NCBI GenBank assembly: GCA_011390565.1
Contig: JAABSC010000015.1
Coordinates: 1 to 47,576, forward strand
Source of the DNA: Thioalkalivibrio paradoxus
GTDB lineage: Bacteria > Pseudomonadota > Gammaproteobacteria > Ectothiorhodospirales > Ectothiorhodospiraceae
Length of the DNA stretch: 47,576 nt
Direction: 5' to 3'
The notes beneath the pieces were generated by a model that worked only from the letters and a program-made list of their open reading frames with translations, was not told the origin of the DNA and searched no databases. The position numbers and the translations under genes are program-made. Below, one piece after another: positions 25,422-35,701 of the stretch. Within the stretch, counting starts at the first letter, position 1. Each line of letters begins with the position of its first letter.

Positions 25422-26108
25422 TCAGGAGTTGAGACGATGCAGCAGGTCGCGTGATTCGGCAACCAGCCGGTTACGGCCGAACAGCAGCTTCCAGCGGGAT
25501 CCACCGGCCTGCCGCCAGAGCACGGCTGCACGGATTCCGGCGAGCAGAACAGCTCGGATTTTCGCAGCGACGCCAGGGTTTGACAGGTGCGTCTGCTCCC
25601 CCTGCACGAGAATGCGGGGTCCGAGGCGGGAGATGTTTTCCTGATACACCTCGGCCAGGCGCGCCACCACGCTCTCGTGCGCCAGGTTGAAGTATTCGAC
25701 CTGCCGCTCCGCGGCCTTCAGTCCATCACCCAGCGCTTCGAGCATGTCCGGTCGTTCCTGGAGCTTGCGTTCCAGAAAGATGAGGCCGATGGCGTAGCGC
25801 GTGATTTCCATATCCGGCGGTTTCCCCCCGGACTTCAGTTGCACTTCGATGCGTTCCAGGCCGTTGCGCAGGTTGGCCTCGCCCCGATAGATTGCCGGTG
25901 GCGTCTCGGCGTCGAAGGCAAACAGGCTTCCCAGAAGGATTTCAAACTCGTGTTCGTCGCAATGACCGCGCCAGGCCAGGTCCTTCACCAGAGCGGCCGA
26001 CTGAAAAAGCGCCGCCAGTGCCAGGGTTCGATTGTAATCGGTGCGGTCCAAGGATTCGGGTTCTCGGGGCTGGGGAAGACTTCGGACGCTACTATACCGG
26101 AACTGCAT
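25422..26108 (-). CDS. hflD: HflD family protein (lysogenization regulator homolog)
   Basis: A 228-residue helical protein matching HflD, a membrane-associated protein that in E. coli binds phage lambda CII. Its role outside phage infection is unclear. The conserved parts are [56 protein letters not shown] and [31 protein letters not shown]. The ATG at 26108 overlaps the end of mnmA by 17 bases; a TTG at 26051 would match the E. coli N-terminus better, and neither has a clear ribosome-binding site. Its position directly after mnmA is the usual one. Confidence 0.9.
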   Translation of the reverse strand: MQFRYSSVRSLPQPREPESLDRTDYNRTLALAALFQSAALVKDLAWRGHCDEHEFEILLGSLFAFDAETPPAIYRGEANLRNGLERIEVQLKSGGKPPDMEITRYAIGLIFLERKLQERPDMLEALGDGLKAAERQVEYFNLAHESVVARLAEVYQENISRLGPRILVQGEQTHLSNPGVAAKIRAVLLAGIRAAVLWRQAGGSRWKLLFGRNRLVAESRDLLHRLNS

Positions 26109-27204
26109 TTTCGGGCAGCCCGGTCCGATCGGCGATGACCGCGCCCCCCAGGCACTCGTCGCCCCGGTAGAACACGATGGACTGGCCCGGCGTGACGGCC
26201 CGCTGGGGTTGTTCGAACGCCACGTTCAGACGGTCCGGGCGCAGGTCGGTGATGCGCGCGCGCTGCAACGGCTGGCGATGACGGATCCGCGCCATCAGGG
26301 CGTCGCCCGGTTTCGGGGGCTCGCAGATCCAGTGTGGGGCTTCGGTGCGCAGGCCGGTACTCATGAGCAGGGGGTGGTCAAGCCCCTGGACCACGATCAG
26401 GCGGTTGTGCAGCGGATCCTTGTCCGCCACGTACCAGGGCGATTCGTTCGCCGCTGCAAGGCCCCCGATGCCCAGTCCCTGGCGTTGGCCGAGGGTGTAG
26501 AACATCAACCCCCGGTGGCGGCCGATCGCTTGCCCGTCGGCAGTGCAGATATCGCCCTCGGGGGCGTCGAGGTACCGCGCGAGGAAATCCCGGAACCTGC
26601 GTTCACCAATGAAGCAGATCCCGGTGCTGTCCTTGCGTGCATGGTTCGGCAGACCGAGCGAATGCGCAAGCGCGCGCACCTCGGTTTTCTGGAGCGCACC
26701 CAGCGGAAACAGCGCGGGCCCGAGCTGTTCCCGGGTCAGCGCATGCAGGAAATAGGTCTGATCCTTGCCCTCGTCCGCGGCCCGGATCAGCCGTGTGCCC
26801 CCGGATTCTTGCCGGGTACCGGCGTAATGCCCGCTGGCGACGTGGTCGGCGCCGAGTTTTCGGGCATGCTCGATCAGCGCCGGGAACTTGATTTCGCTGT
26901 TGCAGAGGATGTCCGGGTTGGGTGTGCGGCCGGCCTCGTATTCGCGCAGAAAATGCCGGAACACGCGCTCCCAGTAATCGGCCGAGTAGTTCGCCTTGTG
27001 CAGACGGATCTCGAGCACCGCAGCCACCTCGCGCGCCATCGCGAGATCGGCCTCGGCTGCACAATAGCCGGGTTCGTCGTCTTCTTCCCAGTTCTTCATG
27101 AACAGGCCCTCGACGATGAAGTCCTGCTCCAGAAGCCGCGCGGCCGCGACGGCGGAGTCCACCCCACCGGAGAGGCCGACAATGACCTTGTGCCGCCCCT
27201 TCAT
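26092..27204 (-). CDS. mnmA: tRNA-specific 2-thiouridylase MnmA
   Basis: MnmA puts sulfur on C2 of the wobble uridine of Lys, Glu and Gln tRNAs, using ATP and sulfur relayed from IscS. The 370-residue protein has the PP-loop GLSGGVDSAVAA at its N-terminus, the two catalytic cysteines in NPDILCNSEIKF and STGICFIGERRF, and the conserved GHYAG and YTLGQRQGLGIGG stretches. Its ATG overlaps the nudJ stop as ATGA (27201-27204), which fixes the start; the frame runs 35 codons further up inside nudJ. hflD follows. Confidence 0.95.
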   Translation of the reverse strand: MKGRHKVIVGLSGGVDSAVAAARLLEQDFIVEGLFMKNWEEDDEPGYCAAEADLAMAREVAAVLEIRLHKANYSADYWERVFRHFLREYEAGRTPNPDILCNSEIKFPALIEHARKLGADHVASGHYAGTRQESGGTRLIRAADEGKDQTYFLHALTREQLGPALFPLGALQKTEVRALAHSLGLPNHARKDSTGICFIGERRFRDFLARYLDAPEGDICTADGQAIGRHRGLMFYTLGQRQGLGIGGLAAANESPWYVADKDPLHNRLIVVQGLDHPLLMSTGLRTEAPHWICEPPKPGDALMARIRHRQPLQRARITDLRPDRLNVAFEQPQRAVTPGQSIVFYRGDECLGGAVIADRTGLPENAVPV

Positions 27205-27656
27205 GACACGGCGGATACACGCGACCCGAGCGCGTCCAGGGGCAAGCGCAGTCCCGTTTCGTATCGCTCCAGCGAACGCATGACCAGTGCGCTGCGCAAA
27301 GGCCCCCATGCGGCCGCTTCGCCAATCGTGAGCCAGTGGTTGGCCACGATGTCCGGATCACGTTCCGGCGTCGGTGACCCGACGGCGTTCCCGGTGAATG
27401 CCACGCGAAGGATCACCGCGCTGTCGGGGAGGGTGAGCAGATCGCAGCCCAGCCAGGCTTCGGGAATGAATTCGAAGCCGGTCTCTTCCCGGACCTCGCG
27501 GATCACGGCCTGGCGGAGATCCTCGCCCGCTTCGAGATGGCCCGCCGGCTGGTTGAGCACCCGCCGACCCGCAACCCGTTCCTCCACGAACAGGTAGCGG
27601 CCTTCGCGTTCGATCACGGCCGCCACGGTGACATGGCAACGCAGACGCTCGACCAT
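27201..27656 (-). CDS. nudJ: Nudix hydrolase NudJ
   Basis: A 151-residue Nudix enzyme. The Nudix box GHLEAGEDLRQAVIREVREE followed by TGF fits GX5EX7REUXEEXGU exactly, so magnesium binding and pyrophosphate hydrolysis are expected. In E. coli the same-position gene (nudJ) encodes a phosphatase acting on thiamine pyrimidine pyrophosphate and nucleoside tri/diphosphates. Identification as NudJ rests on the Nudix box, the length and its place directly before mnmA. GGAG precedes the start codon. It begins the minus-strand nudJ-mnmA-hflD-acnA unit and diverges from icd. Confidence 0.88.
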   Translation of the reverse strand: MVERLRCHVTVAAVIEREGRYLFVEERVAGRRVLNQPAGHLEAGEDLRQAVIREVREETGFEFIPEAWLGCDLLTLPDSAVILRVAFTGNAVGSPTPERDPDIVANHWLTIGEAAAWGPLRSALVMRSLERYETGLRLPLDALGSRVSAVS

Positions 27657-27779
27657 GGTTTCTCCGTTACAGGCGAGGGTTTCGGACCATGATAACGCGG
27701 GCCCCGATGTCGCGGAGAAGGCCCGATTTGTGCTTGTATATCCGCGAATTCATCTTTCCACACCGATCTTGGAGCTCCC

Positions 27780-29039
<1,260 letters not shown>

Positions 29040-29137
29040 AGCGAAGGGGGATAGGTTTTGCGGTCTCTTGGTCCAAACGGCGTGCTTCACGGAAGATGTT
29101 GGCCTGAAGAAATGGCAGACGACCCACCGGCGAACCC

Positions 29138-29461
29138 ATGAGTGATCAGAAACAGAAATCCGGGCTCGATGAGTCCGTCGCCGTCGAGGAATCGAGGCCG
29201 GAGCTCAAGCCTCCGCGCCGGTTCAAGGTGGTGTTGATGAACGACGATTACACCCCGATGGAGTTCGTAGTCGAGGTGCTGGAGAACTTCTTCGGAATGG
29301 ATCGCGAGAAGGCGACCCGTGTCATGCTGCACGTACACACCCGGGGGAAAGGGGTTTGTGGCGTGTTCAGCAGGGACGTTGCCGAAACCAAGGTGGCGCA
29401 GGTCAATGAATACGCCCGCCACCATCAACATCCACTGCTTTGTGCGATGGAGGAGGCCTGA
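29138..29461 (+). CDS. clpS: ATP-dependent Clp protease adaptor ClpS
   Basis: ClpS delivers proteins with destabilising N-terminal residues to ClpAP. The 107-residue protein has a disordered N-terminus followed by the core [22 protein letters not shown], in which the Asn-Asp-Asp-Tyr region lines the N-degron pocket, and [21 protein letters not shown]. The stop lies 5 bases before the clpA start, so the two are one operon. No strong ribosome-binding site is seen before the ATG. Confidence 0.95.
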   Translation: MSDQKQKSGLDESVAVEESRPELKPPRRFKVVLMNDDYTPMEFVVEVLENFFGMDREKATRVMLHVHTRGKGVCGVFSRDVAETKVAQVNEYARHHQHPLLCAMEEA

Positions 29462-29466
29462 CCGCC

Positions 29467-31752
29467 ATGCTCGACCGGGAACTGGAATTCAGCCTCAACA
29501 TGGTTTTCAAGGATGCCCGCGACAAACGGCACGAGTTCGTGACCGTGGAGCATCTGCTGCTGGCTCTCGTGGCCAATCCCAGCGCGGCCGCCGTCCTGCG
29601 TGCCTGCGGCGCGGATCTGGAGCGGATCCGTACCGAGCTCGATGCCTGGCTCGATGCGAACACTCCCCGCATCCCGCCTCGCGACGGGCGCGAGACACAG
29701 CCCACCCTGGGTTTCCAGCGGGTCTTGCAACGCGCCGTCTTCCACGTGCAGTCCTCCGGGCGCAAGGAAGTCAGTGGCGCCAACGTGCTGGTCGCGCTGT
29801 TCGGAGAACAGGACAGCCACGCCCTGCACCTTCTTGCCCAGCAGAACATCCAGCGTCTGGACGTCGTCAACTTCATTTCCCACGGAATTTCCAAAGTCAG
29901 TGACGACGCCTCCGGACAGGGCGCGGCAGAAGGTGCCGAAGCTCCGGGACTGGCCTCCGAGGCCGCAGGGGAGGAAGGGGGCGAGGAAAAGCAGAATGCC
30001 CTGACCCTGTACGCGAGCAACCTCAATGCCCGTGCAGCCCGGGACGAGATCGATCCGCTGATCGGGCGCGAGCATGAAATCGAGCGCACGATCCAGATCC
30101 TCTGCCGACGCCGCAAGAACAACCCTCTTCTTGTCGGCGAAGCCGGCGTCGGCAAGACCGCGATCGCCGAAGGGCTCGCTCGCAGGATCGTCGATCACGA
30201 AGTGCCGGAGGCGATCTCACAGGCCACGGTGTATTCGCTGGATCTGGGCGCACTGGTGGCGGGCACCAAATACCGCGGAGACTTCGAAAAGCGGCTCAAG
30301 GGGGTGCTTGCCCAGTTGAAGCGCCAGCCCGGAGCCGTGTTGTTCATCGACGAGATCCACACCATCATCGGAGCCGGGGCGGCGTCCGGCGGGGTGATGG
30401 ACGCGTCCAATCTCATCAAGCCGATGCTGGCAAGCGGCGAACTCAAGTGCATCGGTTCGACGACCTACCAGGAATACCGCGGTATCTTCGAGAAGGATCG
30501 TGCGCTGGCCCGTCGCTTCCAGAAAATCGACGTGCCCGAACCCACCGTCGATGAGACGTTCCAGATTCTGGCCGGGTTGAAGTCGCGTTTCGAGGCACAC
30601 CACAACGTCCGCTTCACGCGACCGGCACTCCGGGCCGCGGCGGAACTGGCGGACCGGTACATCACCGATCGATTCCTCCCGGACAAGGCCATCGACCTGA
30701 TCGACGAGGCCGGCGCACACCGCCAGCTGCAGCCTTCGGCGCAGCGCAAGAAGACCATCAACGTGCATGATATCGAGGAGATCGTGGCAAAGATTGCCCG
30801 TATCCCGCCGAAATCGGTATCCAGCAGCGATGTCGAGGTGCTCCGCAACCTCGAGCGGGATCTGAAGATGGTGGTGTTCGGTCAGGACCAGGCGATCGAA
30901 GGCCTGAGCACTGCGATCAAGATGGCCCGGTCGGGGCTGGGAGACCAGGAAAAACCGATCGGCTCGTTTCTGTTCACCGGACCGACGGGTGTCGGCAAGA
31001 CCGAAGTGACCCGCCAGCTGGCGCGCATCATGGGCATCGAACTCGTCCGCTTCGACATGTCCGAATACATGGAGCGCCACACGGTATCGCGTCTGATCGG
31101 AGCACCGCCGGGCTACGTCGGCTATGACGAGGGGGGGCTGCTCACCGACTCGATCCTCAAGCATCCGCACGCGGTTCTGCTGCTCGACGAGATCGAGAAG
31201 GCGCATCCGGACGTGTTCAACCTGCTGCTGCAGGTCATGGACCATGGAACCCTCACGGATACCAACGGCCGCAAGGTCGACTTCCGCAACGTGATCGTGG
31301 TGATGACCAGCAATGCCGGCGCCGAGATGGCCAGTCGTCCTTCGATGGGCTTCACCCAGCAGGATCACTCGACCGATGCGATGGAAGTACTCAAGCGCAC
31401 GTTCAGCCCCGAGTTCCGCAACCGTCTGGACGGCATCATCCAGTTCGCCGCGCTGGACGAAGCCACCATTCTGGGCGTTGTCGACAAGTTCCTGGTGCAG
31501 CTCCAGGCCCAGCTCGACGACAAGAAGGTGACCTTGATCGTGACGCCCGAGGGCCGGGCGTGGCTCGCGGAGCATGGGTACGACGTCAAGATGGGCGCCC
31601 GGCCCATGGCGCGTACGCTGCAGGAGTACATCAAGAAACCGCTGGCCGAGGAAATCCTGTTCGGCAGGCTCGCGAAATCGGGCGGGGAGGTTGTCGTGCG
31701 TCTGGGCGAGGAAGGCCTCGAGCTGGACATCCGCGAACCCGCCATGTCCTGA
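29467..31752 (+). CDS. clpA: ATP-dependent Clp protease ATP-binding subunit ClpA
   Basis: ClpA unfolds substrates and feeds them to ClpP. The 761-residue protein has the Clp N-domain (1-145), a linker, and two AAA+ modules with Walker A motifs at 224-231 (GEAGVGKT) and 505-512 (GPTGVGKT). Walker B (VLFIDEIHT and [13 protein letters not shown]) and the pore loop [11 protein letters not shown] and GYVGYDEGG are present. The ClpP-docking tripeptide, IGL in E. coli, reads MGF at 627-629. The start at 29467 matches the family N-terminus; the GGAGG inside the end of clpS lies about 11 bases upstream. A strong hairpin follows the stop. Confidence 0.96.
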   Translation: MLDRELEFSLNMVFKDARDKRHEFVTVEHLLLALVANPSAAAVLRACGADLERIRTELDAWLDANTPRIPPRDGRETQPTLGFQRVLQRAVFHVQSSGRKEVSGANVLVALFGEQDSHALHLLAQQNIQRLDVVNFISHGISKVSDDASGQGAAEGAEAPGLASEAAGEEGGEEKQNALTLYASNLNARAARDEIDPLIGREHEIERTIQILCRRRKNNPLLVGEAGVGKTAIAEGLARRIVDHEVPEAISQATVYSLDLGALVAGTKYRGDFEKRLKGVLAQLKRQPGAVLFIDEIHTIIGAGAASGGVMDASNLIKPMLASGELKCIGSTTYQEYRGIFEKDRALARRFQKIDVPEPTVDETFQILAGLKSRFEAHHNVRFTRPALRAAAELADRYITDRFLPDKAIDLIDEAGAHRQLQPSAQRKKTINVHDIEEIVAKIARIPPKSVSSSDVEVLRNLERDLKMVVFGQDQAIEGLSTAIKMARSGLGDQEKPIGSFLFTGPTGVGKTEVTRQLARIMGIELVRFDMSEYMERHTVSRLIGAPPGYVGYDEGGLLTDSILKHPHAVLLLDEIEKAHPDVFNLLLQVMDHGTLTDTNGRKVDFRNVIVVMTSNAGAEMASRPSMGFTQQDHSTDAMEVLKRTFSPEFRNRLDGIIQFAALDEATILGVVDKFLVQLQAQLDDKKVTLIVTPEGRAWLAEHGYDVKMGARPMARTLQEYIKKPLAEEILFGRLAKSGGEVVVRLGEEGLELDIREPAMS

Positions 31753-31755
31753 GGC

Positions 31756-31790
31756 AACGGGTGGTGCTCGAACGCCGCCCGTTATTTGTT
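31756..31790 (+). terminator. Rho-independent terminator of clpSA
   Basis: AACGGGTGGTG (31756-31766) pairs with CGCCGCCCGTT (31773-31783) over 11 positions, two of them G-T, around the 6-base loop CTCGAA, followed by ATTTGTT. It lies just after the clpA stop. The 3' arm and the T-rich tail overlap the stop and last codons of the convergent infA gene. Confidence 0.75.
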
Positions 31791-32000
31791 GCGGTAGACG
31801 ATGCGTCCTTTCGTGAGATCGTACGGCGTCATCTGCACGATGACCTTGTCACCACGCAGAATCCGGATGTAGTGCTTGCGCATCTTGCCCGAAATGTGCG
31901 CCGTGATTACGTGACCGTTTTCCAGTTCGACACGGAACATCGTGTTCGGAAGCGTTTCCACGACCGTTCCTTCGAGCTCGATCTCGTCTTCCTTCGCCAT
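31782..32000 (-). CDS. infA: Translation initiation factor IF-1
   Basis: IF-1 binds the ribosomal A site during initiation. The 72-residue protein is a full-length OB-fold IF-1: [30 protein letters not shown], then [19 protein letters not shown] and [13 protein letters not shown], as in other gammaproteobacteria. AGAGG precedes the start. A good sigma-70 promoter lies at 32034-32061. It is convergent with clpA, an arrangement conserved in many gammaproteobacteria. Confidence 0.97.
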   Translation of the reverse strand: MAKEDEIELEGTVVETLPNTMFRVELENGHVITAHISGKMRKHYIRILRGDKVIVQMTPYDLTKGRIVYRNK

Positions 32001-32033
32001 GCAGATCCTCTATAAGCGCCAACAAGAGGCGAC

Positions 32034-32061
32034 ATTATGCGGATGCGTGGCGGGAACTCAA
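32034..32061 (-). promoter_or_regulatory. Candidate sigma-70 promoter of infA
   Basis: On the minus strand the -35 TTGAGT (32056-32061) and the -10 CATAAT (32034-32039) are 16 bases apart, matching 4 and 5 of 6 consensus bases. It lies 34 bases before the infA ATG. Confidence 0.55.
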
Positions 32062-32221
32062 GCAAATACGCGTTATCTGCGCGAAACAGAGCTTTCCCGC
32101 CGGCTTTCGTTCAAGTCCGCATTGCGCTGAATTCCGGCGGCGGAGTTGGCTTCCACCGTCGTTTGCCGCCCAGGAATTGATGGGCATACACTACGCCATC
32201 CTCGAACGGATCGGATCAGCC

Positions 32222-33163
32222 ATGGACACGCAGTGGGCCGCAGTCTTTCCGGGCCAGGGATCCCAGTCGGTCGGCATGCTCGGCGAACTCGCCGAACAGC
32301 AGCCGGTTGTGCGGGAAACCTTTGATGAGGCGTCGGACATCCTGGGTACAGACCTCTGGACGCTCGTCCAGAATGGCCCCGTCGAGACACTCAATCGGAC
32401 CGAATTCACCCAGCCCGCGATGCTCGCAGCGGGGGTGGCGGTCTGGCGTGTATGGACCGCGAACGCGGCCGCAAGGCCGACGGCTGCGGCCGGCCACAGT
32501 CTCGGCGAGTACAGTGCCCTGGTCGCTGCCGAGGCGCTCGCGTTCGGCGATGCGGTGGCGCTGGTGCGGGAACGTGCCCTGGCCATGCAGGACGCGGTCC
32601 CGGAGGGCGAGGGGGCCATGGCCGCCTTGCTCGGGCTGGACGACGCGGCAGTCATGTCGCTGTGCGCTGCGCAGGCCGGTGACGACGTGCTCGAAGCCGT
32701 CAACTTCAACTCGCCGGGCCAGGTGGTGATCGCGGGTTCCGCCGCCGCCGTCGAGCGCGCCATCTCGGCAGCCCCGGATGCCGGGGCCAAGCGGGCTCTG
32801 CGTCTGCCGGTTTCGGTCCCCTCGCACTGTGCATTGATGCGACCGGCCGCGGAGCGTCTGCTCGAACGACTGCGGGGGACCGAATTCCGGCTCCCCGTTA
32901 TCCCGGTTCTGCACAACGTCAGTGCCGATACCGTGGACTCCCCGGAAGCCCTGCGCACGATCCTCGCGGAGCAGCTGTATCGCCCCGTACGTTGGGTGGA
33001 TACCGTCCGGAAGATGCGCGAACGCGGTGTTGGCACACTCGTGGAGTTCGGGCCGGGCAAGGTACTGACGGGCCTGGGCAAGCGCATCGATCGCGACCTG
33101 AACCTGCTCGAGATCAGCGATTCATCGGGTCTTGCCAGGATGCTGGAAACACTGGGATCCTGA
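32222..33163 (+). CDS. fabD: Malonyl-CoA:ACP transacylase FabD
   Basis: FabD moves malonyl groups from CoA to acyl carrier protein to feed fatty-acid elongation. The 313-residue protein has the nucleophile Ser93 in GHSLGEYSAL, the catalytic His202 in SVPSHCALM, the N-terminal FPGQGSQ motif and the late GPGKVL motif. The start ATG gives the family N-terminus (MDTQWAAVFPGQGSQ); an in-frame ATG 15 codons upstream does not. It begins the run fabD-fabG-acpP-fabF. The usual upstream partners plsX and fabH are absent; instead infA lies divergently. Confidence 0.95.
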   Translation: MDTQWAAVFPGQGSQSVGMLGELAEQQPVVRETFDEASDILGTDLWTLVQNGPVETLNRTEFTQPAMLAAGVAVWRVWTANAAARPTAAAGHSLGEYSALVAAEALAFGDAVALVRERALAMQDAVPEGEGAMAALLGLDDAAVMSLCAAQAGDDVLEAVNFNSPGQVVIAGSAAAVERAISAAPDAGAKRALRLPVSVPSHCALMRPAAERLLERLRGTEFRLPVIPVLHNVSADTVDSPEALRTILAEQLYRPVRWVDTVRKMRERGVGTLVEFGPGKVLTGLGKRIDRDLNLLEISDSSGLARMLETLGS

Positions 33164-33218
33164 TTCTTCGCTACCGAACCGATGTGCAATCCACTCCGAT
33201 CCATGAAGGAATGTTCAG

Positions 33219-33956
33219 ATGACAGATAGCAGAGGTGTGGCCCTGGTCACCGGTGCAAGCCGGGGTATCGGTGCCGCGATTGCGAGGCACCTGGCGGACG
33301 ACGGATGGAGCGTGGTCGGGACCGCGACGTCGCCGGCCGGAGCCGAGAGCATTACCGCGGCACTGGCAGGTCTGGGAGGCCGTGGGGTGGTGCTGAACGT
33401 CACCGACCCGGCGTCCGTGCAGGCGGTGCTGGAGGACATTCAGGGACGCGAGGGTCCGATCGAGGTTCTCGTGAACAACGCCGGCATCACGCGCGACAAC
33501 CTTCTGATGCGCATGAAGGACGAGGAGTGGGACAGCATCATCGAAACCAATCTGTCGGCAGCGGCCCGGCTGACGCAGAAGGTGCTCAAACCGATGATGA
33601 AGCTGCGCCGCGGGCGCATCATCCTGATCGGTTCCGTGGTCGGATCGAGCGGCAATGCCGGCCAGACCAACTATGCGGCGGCCAAGGCGGGACTCGCGGG
33701 CTTCGCCCGATCCCTCGCGCGGGAGGTGGGCAGCCGGAACATTACCGTGAACACGGTGGCACCCGGGTTCATCGACACCGACATGACGCGTGACCTGCCG
33801 GAGGCCACCCGCACCAAGCTGCTCGAAGGCATACCGCTGGGGCGTTTGGGCGAACCCGCGGAAATTGCGGCCGTGGTGGCCTTTCTGGCCTCGCCGGGAG
33901 CGGCCTACGTGACCGGTGAGACCTTGCATGTGAACGGTGGCATGTTTATGCATTGA
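33219..33956 (+). CDS. fabG: 3-oxoacyl-ACP reductase FabG
   Basis: FabG is the NADPH-dependent reductase of the fatty-acid cycle. The 245-residue short-chain dehydrogenase has the cofactor motif TGASRGIG (11-18), NNAG (86-89) and the catalytic Ser139, Tyr152 and Lys156. The C-terminal end (VTGETLHVNGGMFMH) is typical of FabG. AAGGA lies about 9 bases before the ATG. It follows fabD after 55 bases. Confidence 0.96.
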   Translation: MTDSRGVALVTGASRGIGAAIARHLADDGWSVVGTATSPAGAESITAALAGLGGRGVVLNVTDPASVQAVLEDIQGREGPIEVLVNNAGITRDNLLMRMKDEEWDSIIETNLSAAARLTQKVLKPMMKLRRGRIILIGSVVGSSGNAGQTNYAAAKAGLAGFARSLAREVGSRNITVNTVAPGFIDTDMTRDLPEATRTKLLEGIPLGRLGEPAEIAAVVAFLASPGAAYVTGETLHVNGGMFMH

Positions 33957-34039
33957 CGGATGCCCCGTCGTTTCGGTGGTAACCTTCACCGGCGTTCAGG
34001 CGTGCCCGGATCGGGCCGCGCGGCGCAGCGGAGATCCAC

Positions 34040-34068
34040 TGGATCGAACCGGGGCTTTTCACTAGAAT
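34040..34068 (+). promoter_or_regulatory. Candidate sigma-70 promoter of acpP
   Basis: TGGATC (34040-34045) and TAGAAT (34063-34068) are 17 bases apart, matching 3 and 5 of 6 consensus bases. The predicted start is about 39 bases before the acpP ATG. A separate acpP promoter is expected because the carrier protein is needed in large amounts. Confidence 0.5.
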
Positions 34069-34113
34069 GGCGCTCGCGAATTGACCGCCACGGACCCAAA
34101 GGGGATGTCGTAC

Positions 34114-34353
34114 ATGAGTAGCATTGAAGAACGCGTGAAGAAGATCGTCGTGGAGCAGTTGGGCGCCAAGGAAGAGGATGTGACCGATTCCGCGTCCTTC
34201 GTCGAGGATCTCGGCGCAGACTCGCTCGATACGGTGGAACTGGTCATGGCCCTCGAGGAGGAGTTCGAAACGGAAATCCCCGACGAGCAGGCCGAGAAAA
34301 TCACGACCGTGCAGCAGGCGATCGACTACATCAAGGCGCACATGAAGGACTGA
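34114..34353 (+). CDS. acpP: Acyl carrier protein AcpP
   Basis: A 79-residue acidic carrier protein. Ser37 in the DSL motif ([15 protein letters not shown]) takes the phosphopantetheine arm that carries growing acyl chains. AAGGGGA lies 9 bases before the ATG at 34114; an in-frame TTG further up would add 11 residues foreign to the family. It sits in the standard place between fabG and fabF. Confidence 0.97.
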   Translation: MSSIEERVKKIVVEQLGAKEEDVTDSASFVEDLGADSLDTVELVMALEEEFETEIPDEQAEKITTVQQAIDYIKAHMKD

Positions 34354-34395
34354 AGAAGGCCGGGTTCCGGTCTCTTCGATGTACTCAAAGGCAAT

Positions 34396-34422
34396 GGCCG
34401 CTCGGGGTCGCCCGAGGCGGTC
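34396..34422 (+). other. Intercistronic hairpin between acpP and fabF
   Basis: GGCCG-CTCGGG (34396-34406) pairs with CCCGAG and then CGGTC (34411-34416, 34418-34422) around the tetraloop GTCG with one bulged G. The stem has 11 pairs. T-rich sequence follows loosely (GTTGCTTT), so it may be a partial terminator or an RNA-stability element that lets acpP be expressed above fabF. Confidence 0.5.
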
Positions 34423-34454
34423 GTTGCTTTGGTTCGCCGTAAGGGAGAATGCAA

Positions 34455-35693
34455 TTGTCTAAGCGTCGCGTGGTGGTAACCGGACTGGGCATCGTTTCCC
34501 CCGTGGGATCCACGGTGGAGAAAGCGTGGGCAAACATTGTTGCCGGAAAGAGCGGCATCACGCCGATCGACGTCTTCGATGCATCGGAAATGCCGGTTCG
34601 CATCTCGGGCGCAGTGCGCGACTTCAATGCCGATGACTACGTGCCTCCGAAGGACCAGAAGAAAATGGACACCTTCGTGCACTACGGCCTGGCGGCTGGC
34701 CTGCAGGCCCTGGACGATTCGGGCATCGAGGTCACCGAGGCCAACGCCGACCGCATCGGTGTCGCCATGGGCTCGGGCATCGGCGGACTGCCGTATATCG
34801 AACGGTCCTACGGTGCCTATCTGAAGGGCGGAGCGCGCAAGATCTCACCCTTCTTCGTACCGAGCGCAATCATCAACATGGTGGCCGGGAACCTCTCGAT
34901 CATGCGAGGCCTGAAGGGCCCGAACATTTCCATCGTCTCGGCCTGCGCCACCGGGACGCACAACATTGGCGATGCCATGCGCATGATTGCGTACGGCGAC
35001 GTGGATGCCATGGTGGCTGGCGGCGCCGAGATGGCCACCACGCCCCTGGGCATCGGCGGCTTTGCGGCGGCGCGGGCCCTGTCGACCCGAAACGACGATC
35101 CCGCGCGTGCCTCCCGCCCCTGGGACAAGGATCGGGATGGCTTCGTGCTGAGCGATGGTGCCGGCGCGCTGATGCTCGAGGAATACGAGTTCGCCAAGGC
35201 GCGCGGCGCCCGGATCTACTGCGAACTGGTGGGCTTTGCCTGGAACTCCGATGCTTTCCATATGACTCAACCCTCCCAGGGTGGCGAGGGCGCGGCTGCC
35301 TGCATGCTGAAGGCCCTTAAGGACGGTGGGGTGGACCCGACGGAAGTCGGCTACATCAATGCCCACGGAACCTCGACGCCCGCAGGCGATCTTGCTGAAA
35401 CCATGGCCGTCAAGCGCGCGCTGGGGGACCATGCAAGCAAGGTTTTCGTGAACTCGACCAAATCCATGACCGGGCATTTGCTGGGCGCGGCGGGGGGTAT
35501 CGAGGCGCTGTTCTGTGCACTCGCGCTGGATCGCAGGATCTCACCGCCCACCATCAATCTGGACGAACCGGGTGAGGGCTGCGATCTGGACTATGTGGCG
35601 CATGAGGCCCGTGATCTGGATACACGCGTAGCGGTTTCGAATTCGTTCGGGTTCGGCGGCACCAACGGAACCCTGGTATTCCGCGCACTGTAG
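34455..35693 (+). CDS. fabF: 3-oxoacyl-ACP synthase II FabF
   Basis: FabF (KAS II) condenses malonyl-ACP with acyl-ACP. The 412-residue protein has the nucleophile Cys164 ([17 protein letters not shown]) and the two histidines in [11 protein letters not shown] and [12 protein letters not shown] choose the TTG at 34455 as the start: GGGAG lies 7 bases upstream, and it gives [12 protein letters not shown], the same N-terminus as E. coli FabF. The ATG at 34449 is only one base from GGGAG, too close for a normal start. Confidence 0.95.
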   Translation: MSKRRVVVTGLGIVSPVGSTVEKAWANIVAGKSGITPIDVFDASEMPVRISGAVRDFNADDYVPPKDQKKMDTFVHYGLAAGLQALDDSGIEVTEANADRIGVAMGSGIGGLPYIERSYGAYLKGGARKISPFFVPSAIINMVAGNLSIMRGLKGPNISIVSACATGTHNIGDAMRMIAYGDVDAMVAGGAEMATTPLGIGGFAAARALSTRNDDPARASRPWDKDRDGFVLSDGAGALMLEEYEFAKARGARIYCELVGFAWNSDAFHMTQPSQGGEGAAACMLKALKDGGVDPTEVGYINAHGTSTPAGDLAETMAVKRALGDHASKVFVNSTKSMTGHLLGAAGGIEALFCALALDRRISPPTINLDEPGEGCDLDYVAHEARDLDTRVAVSNSFGFGGTNGTLVFRAL

Positions 35694-35701
35694 CCGGATC
35701 C

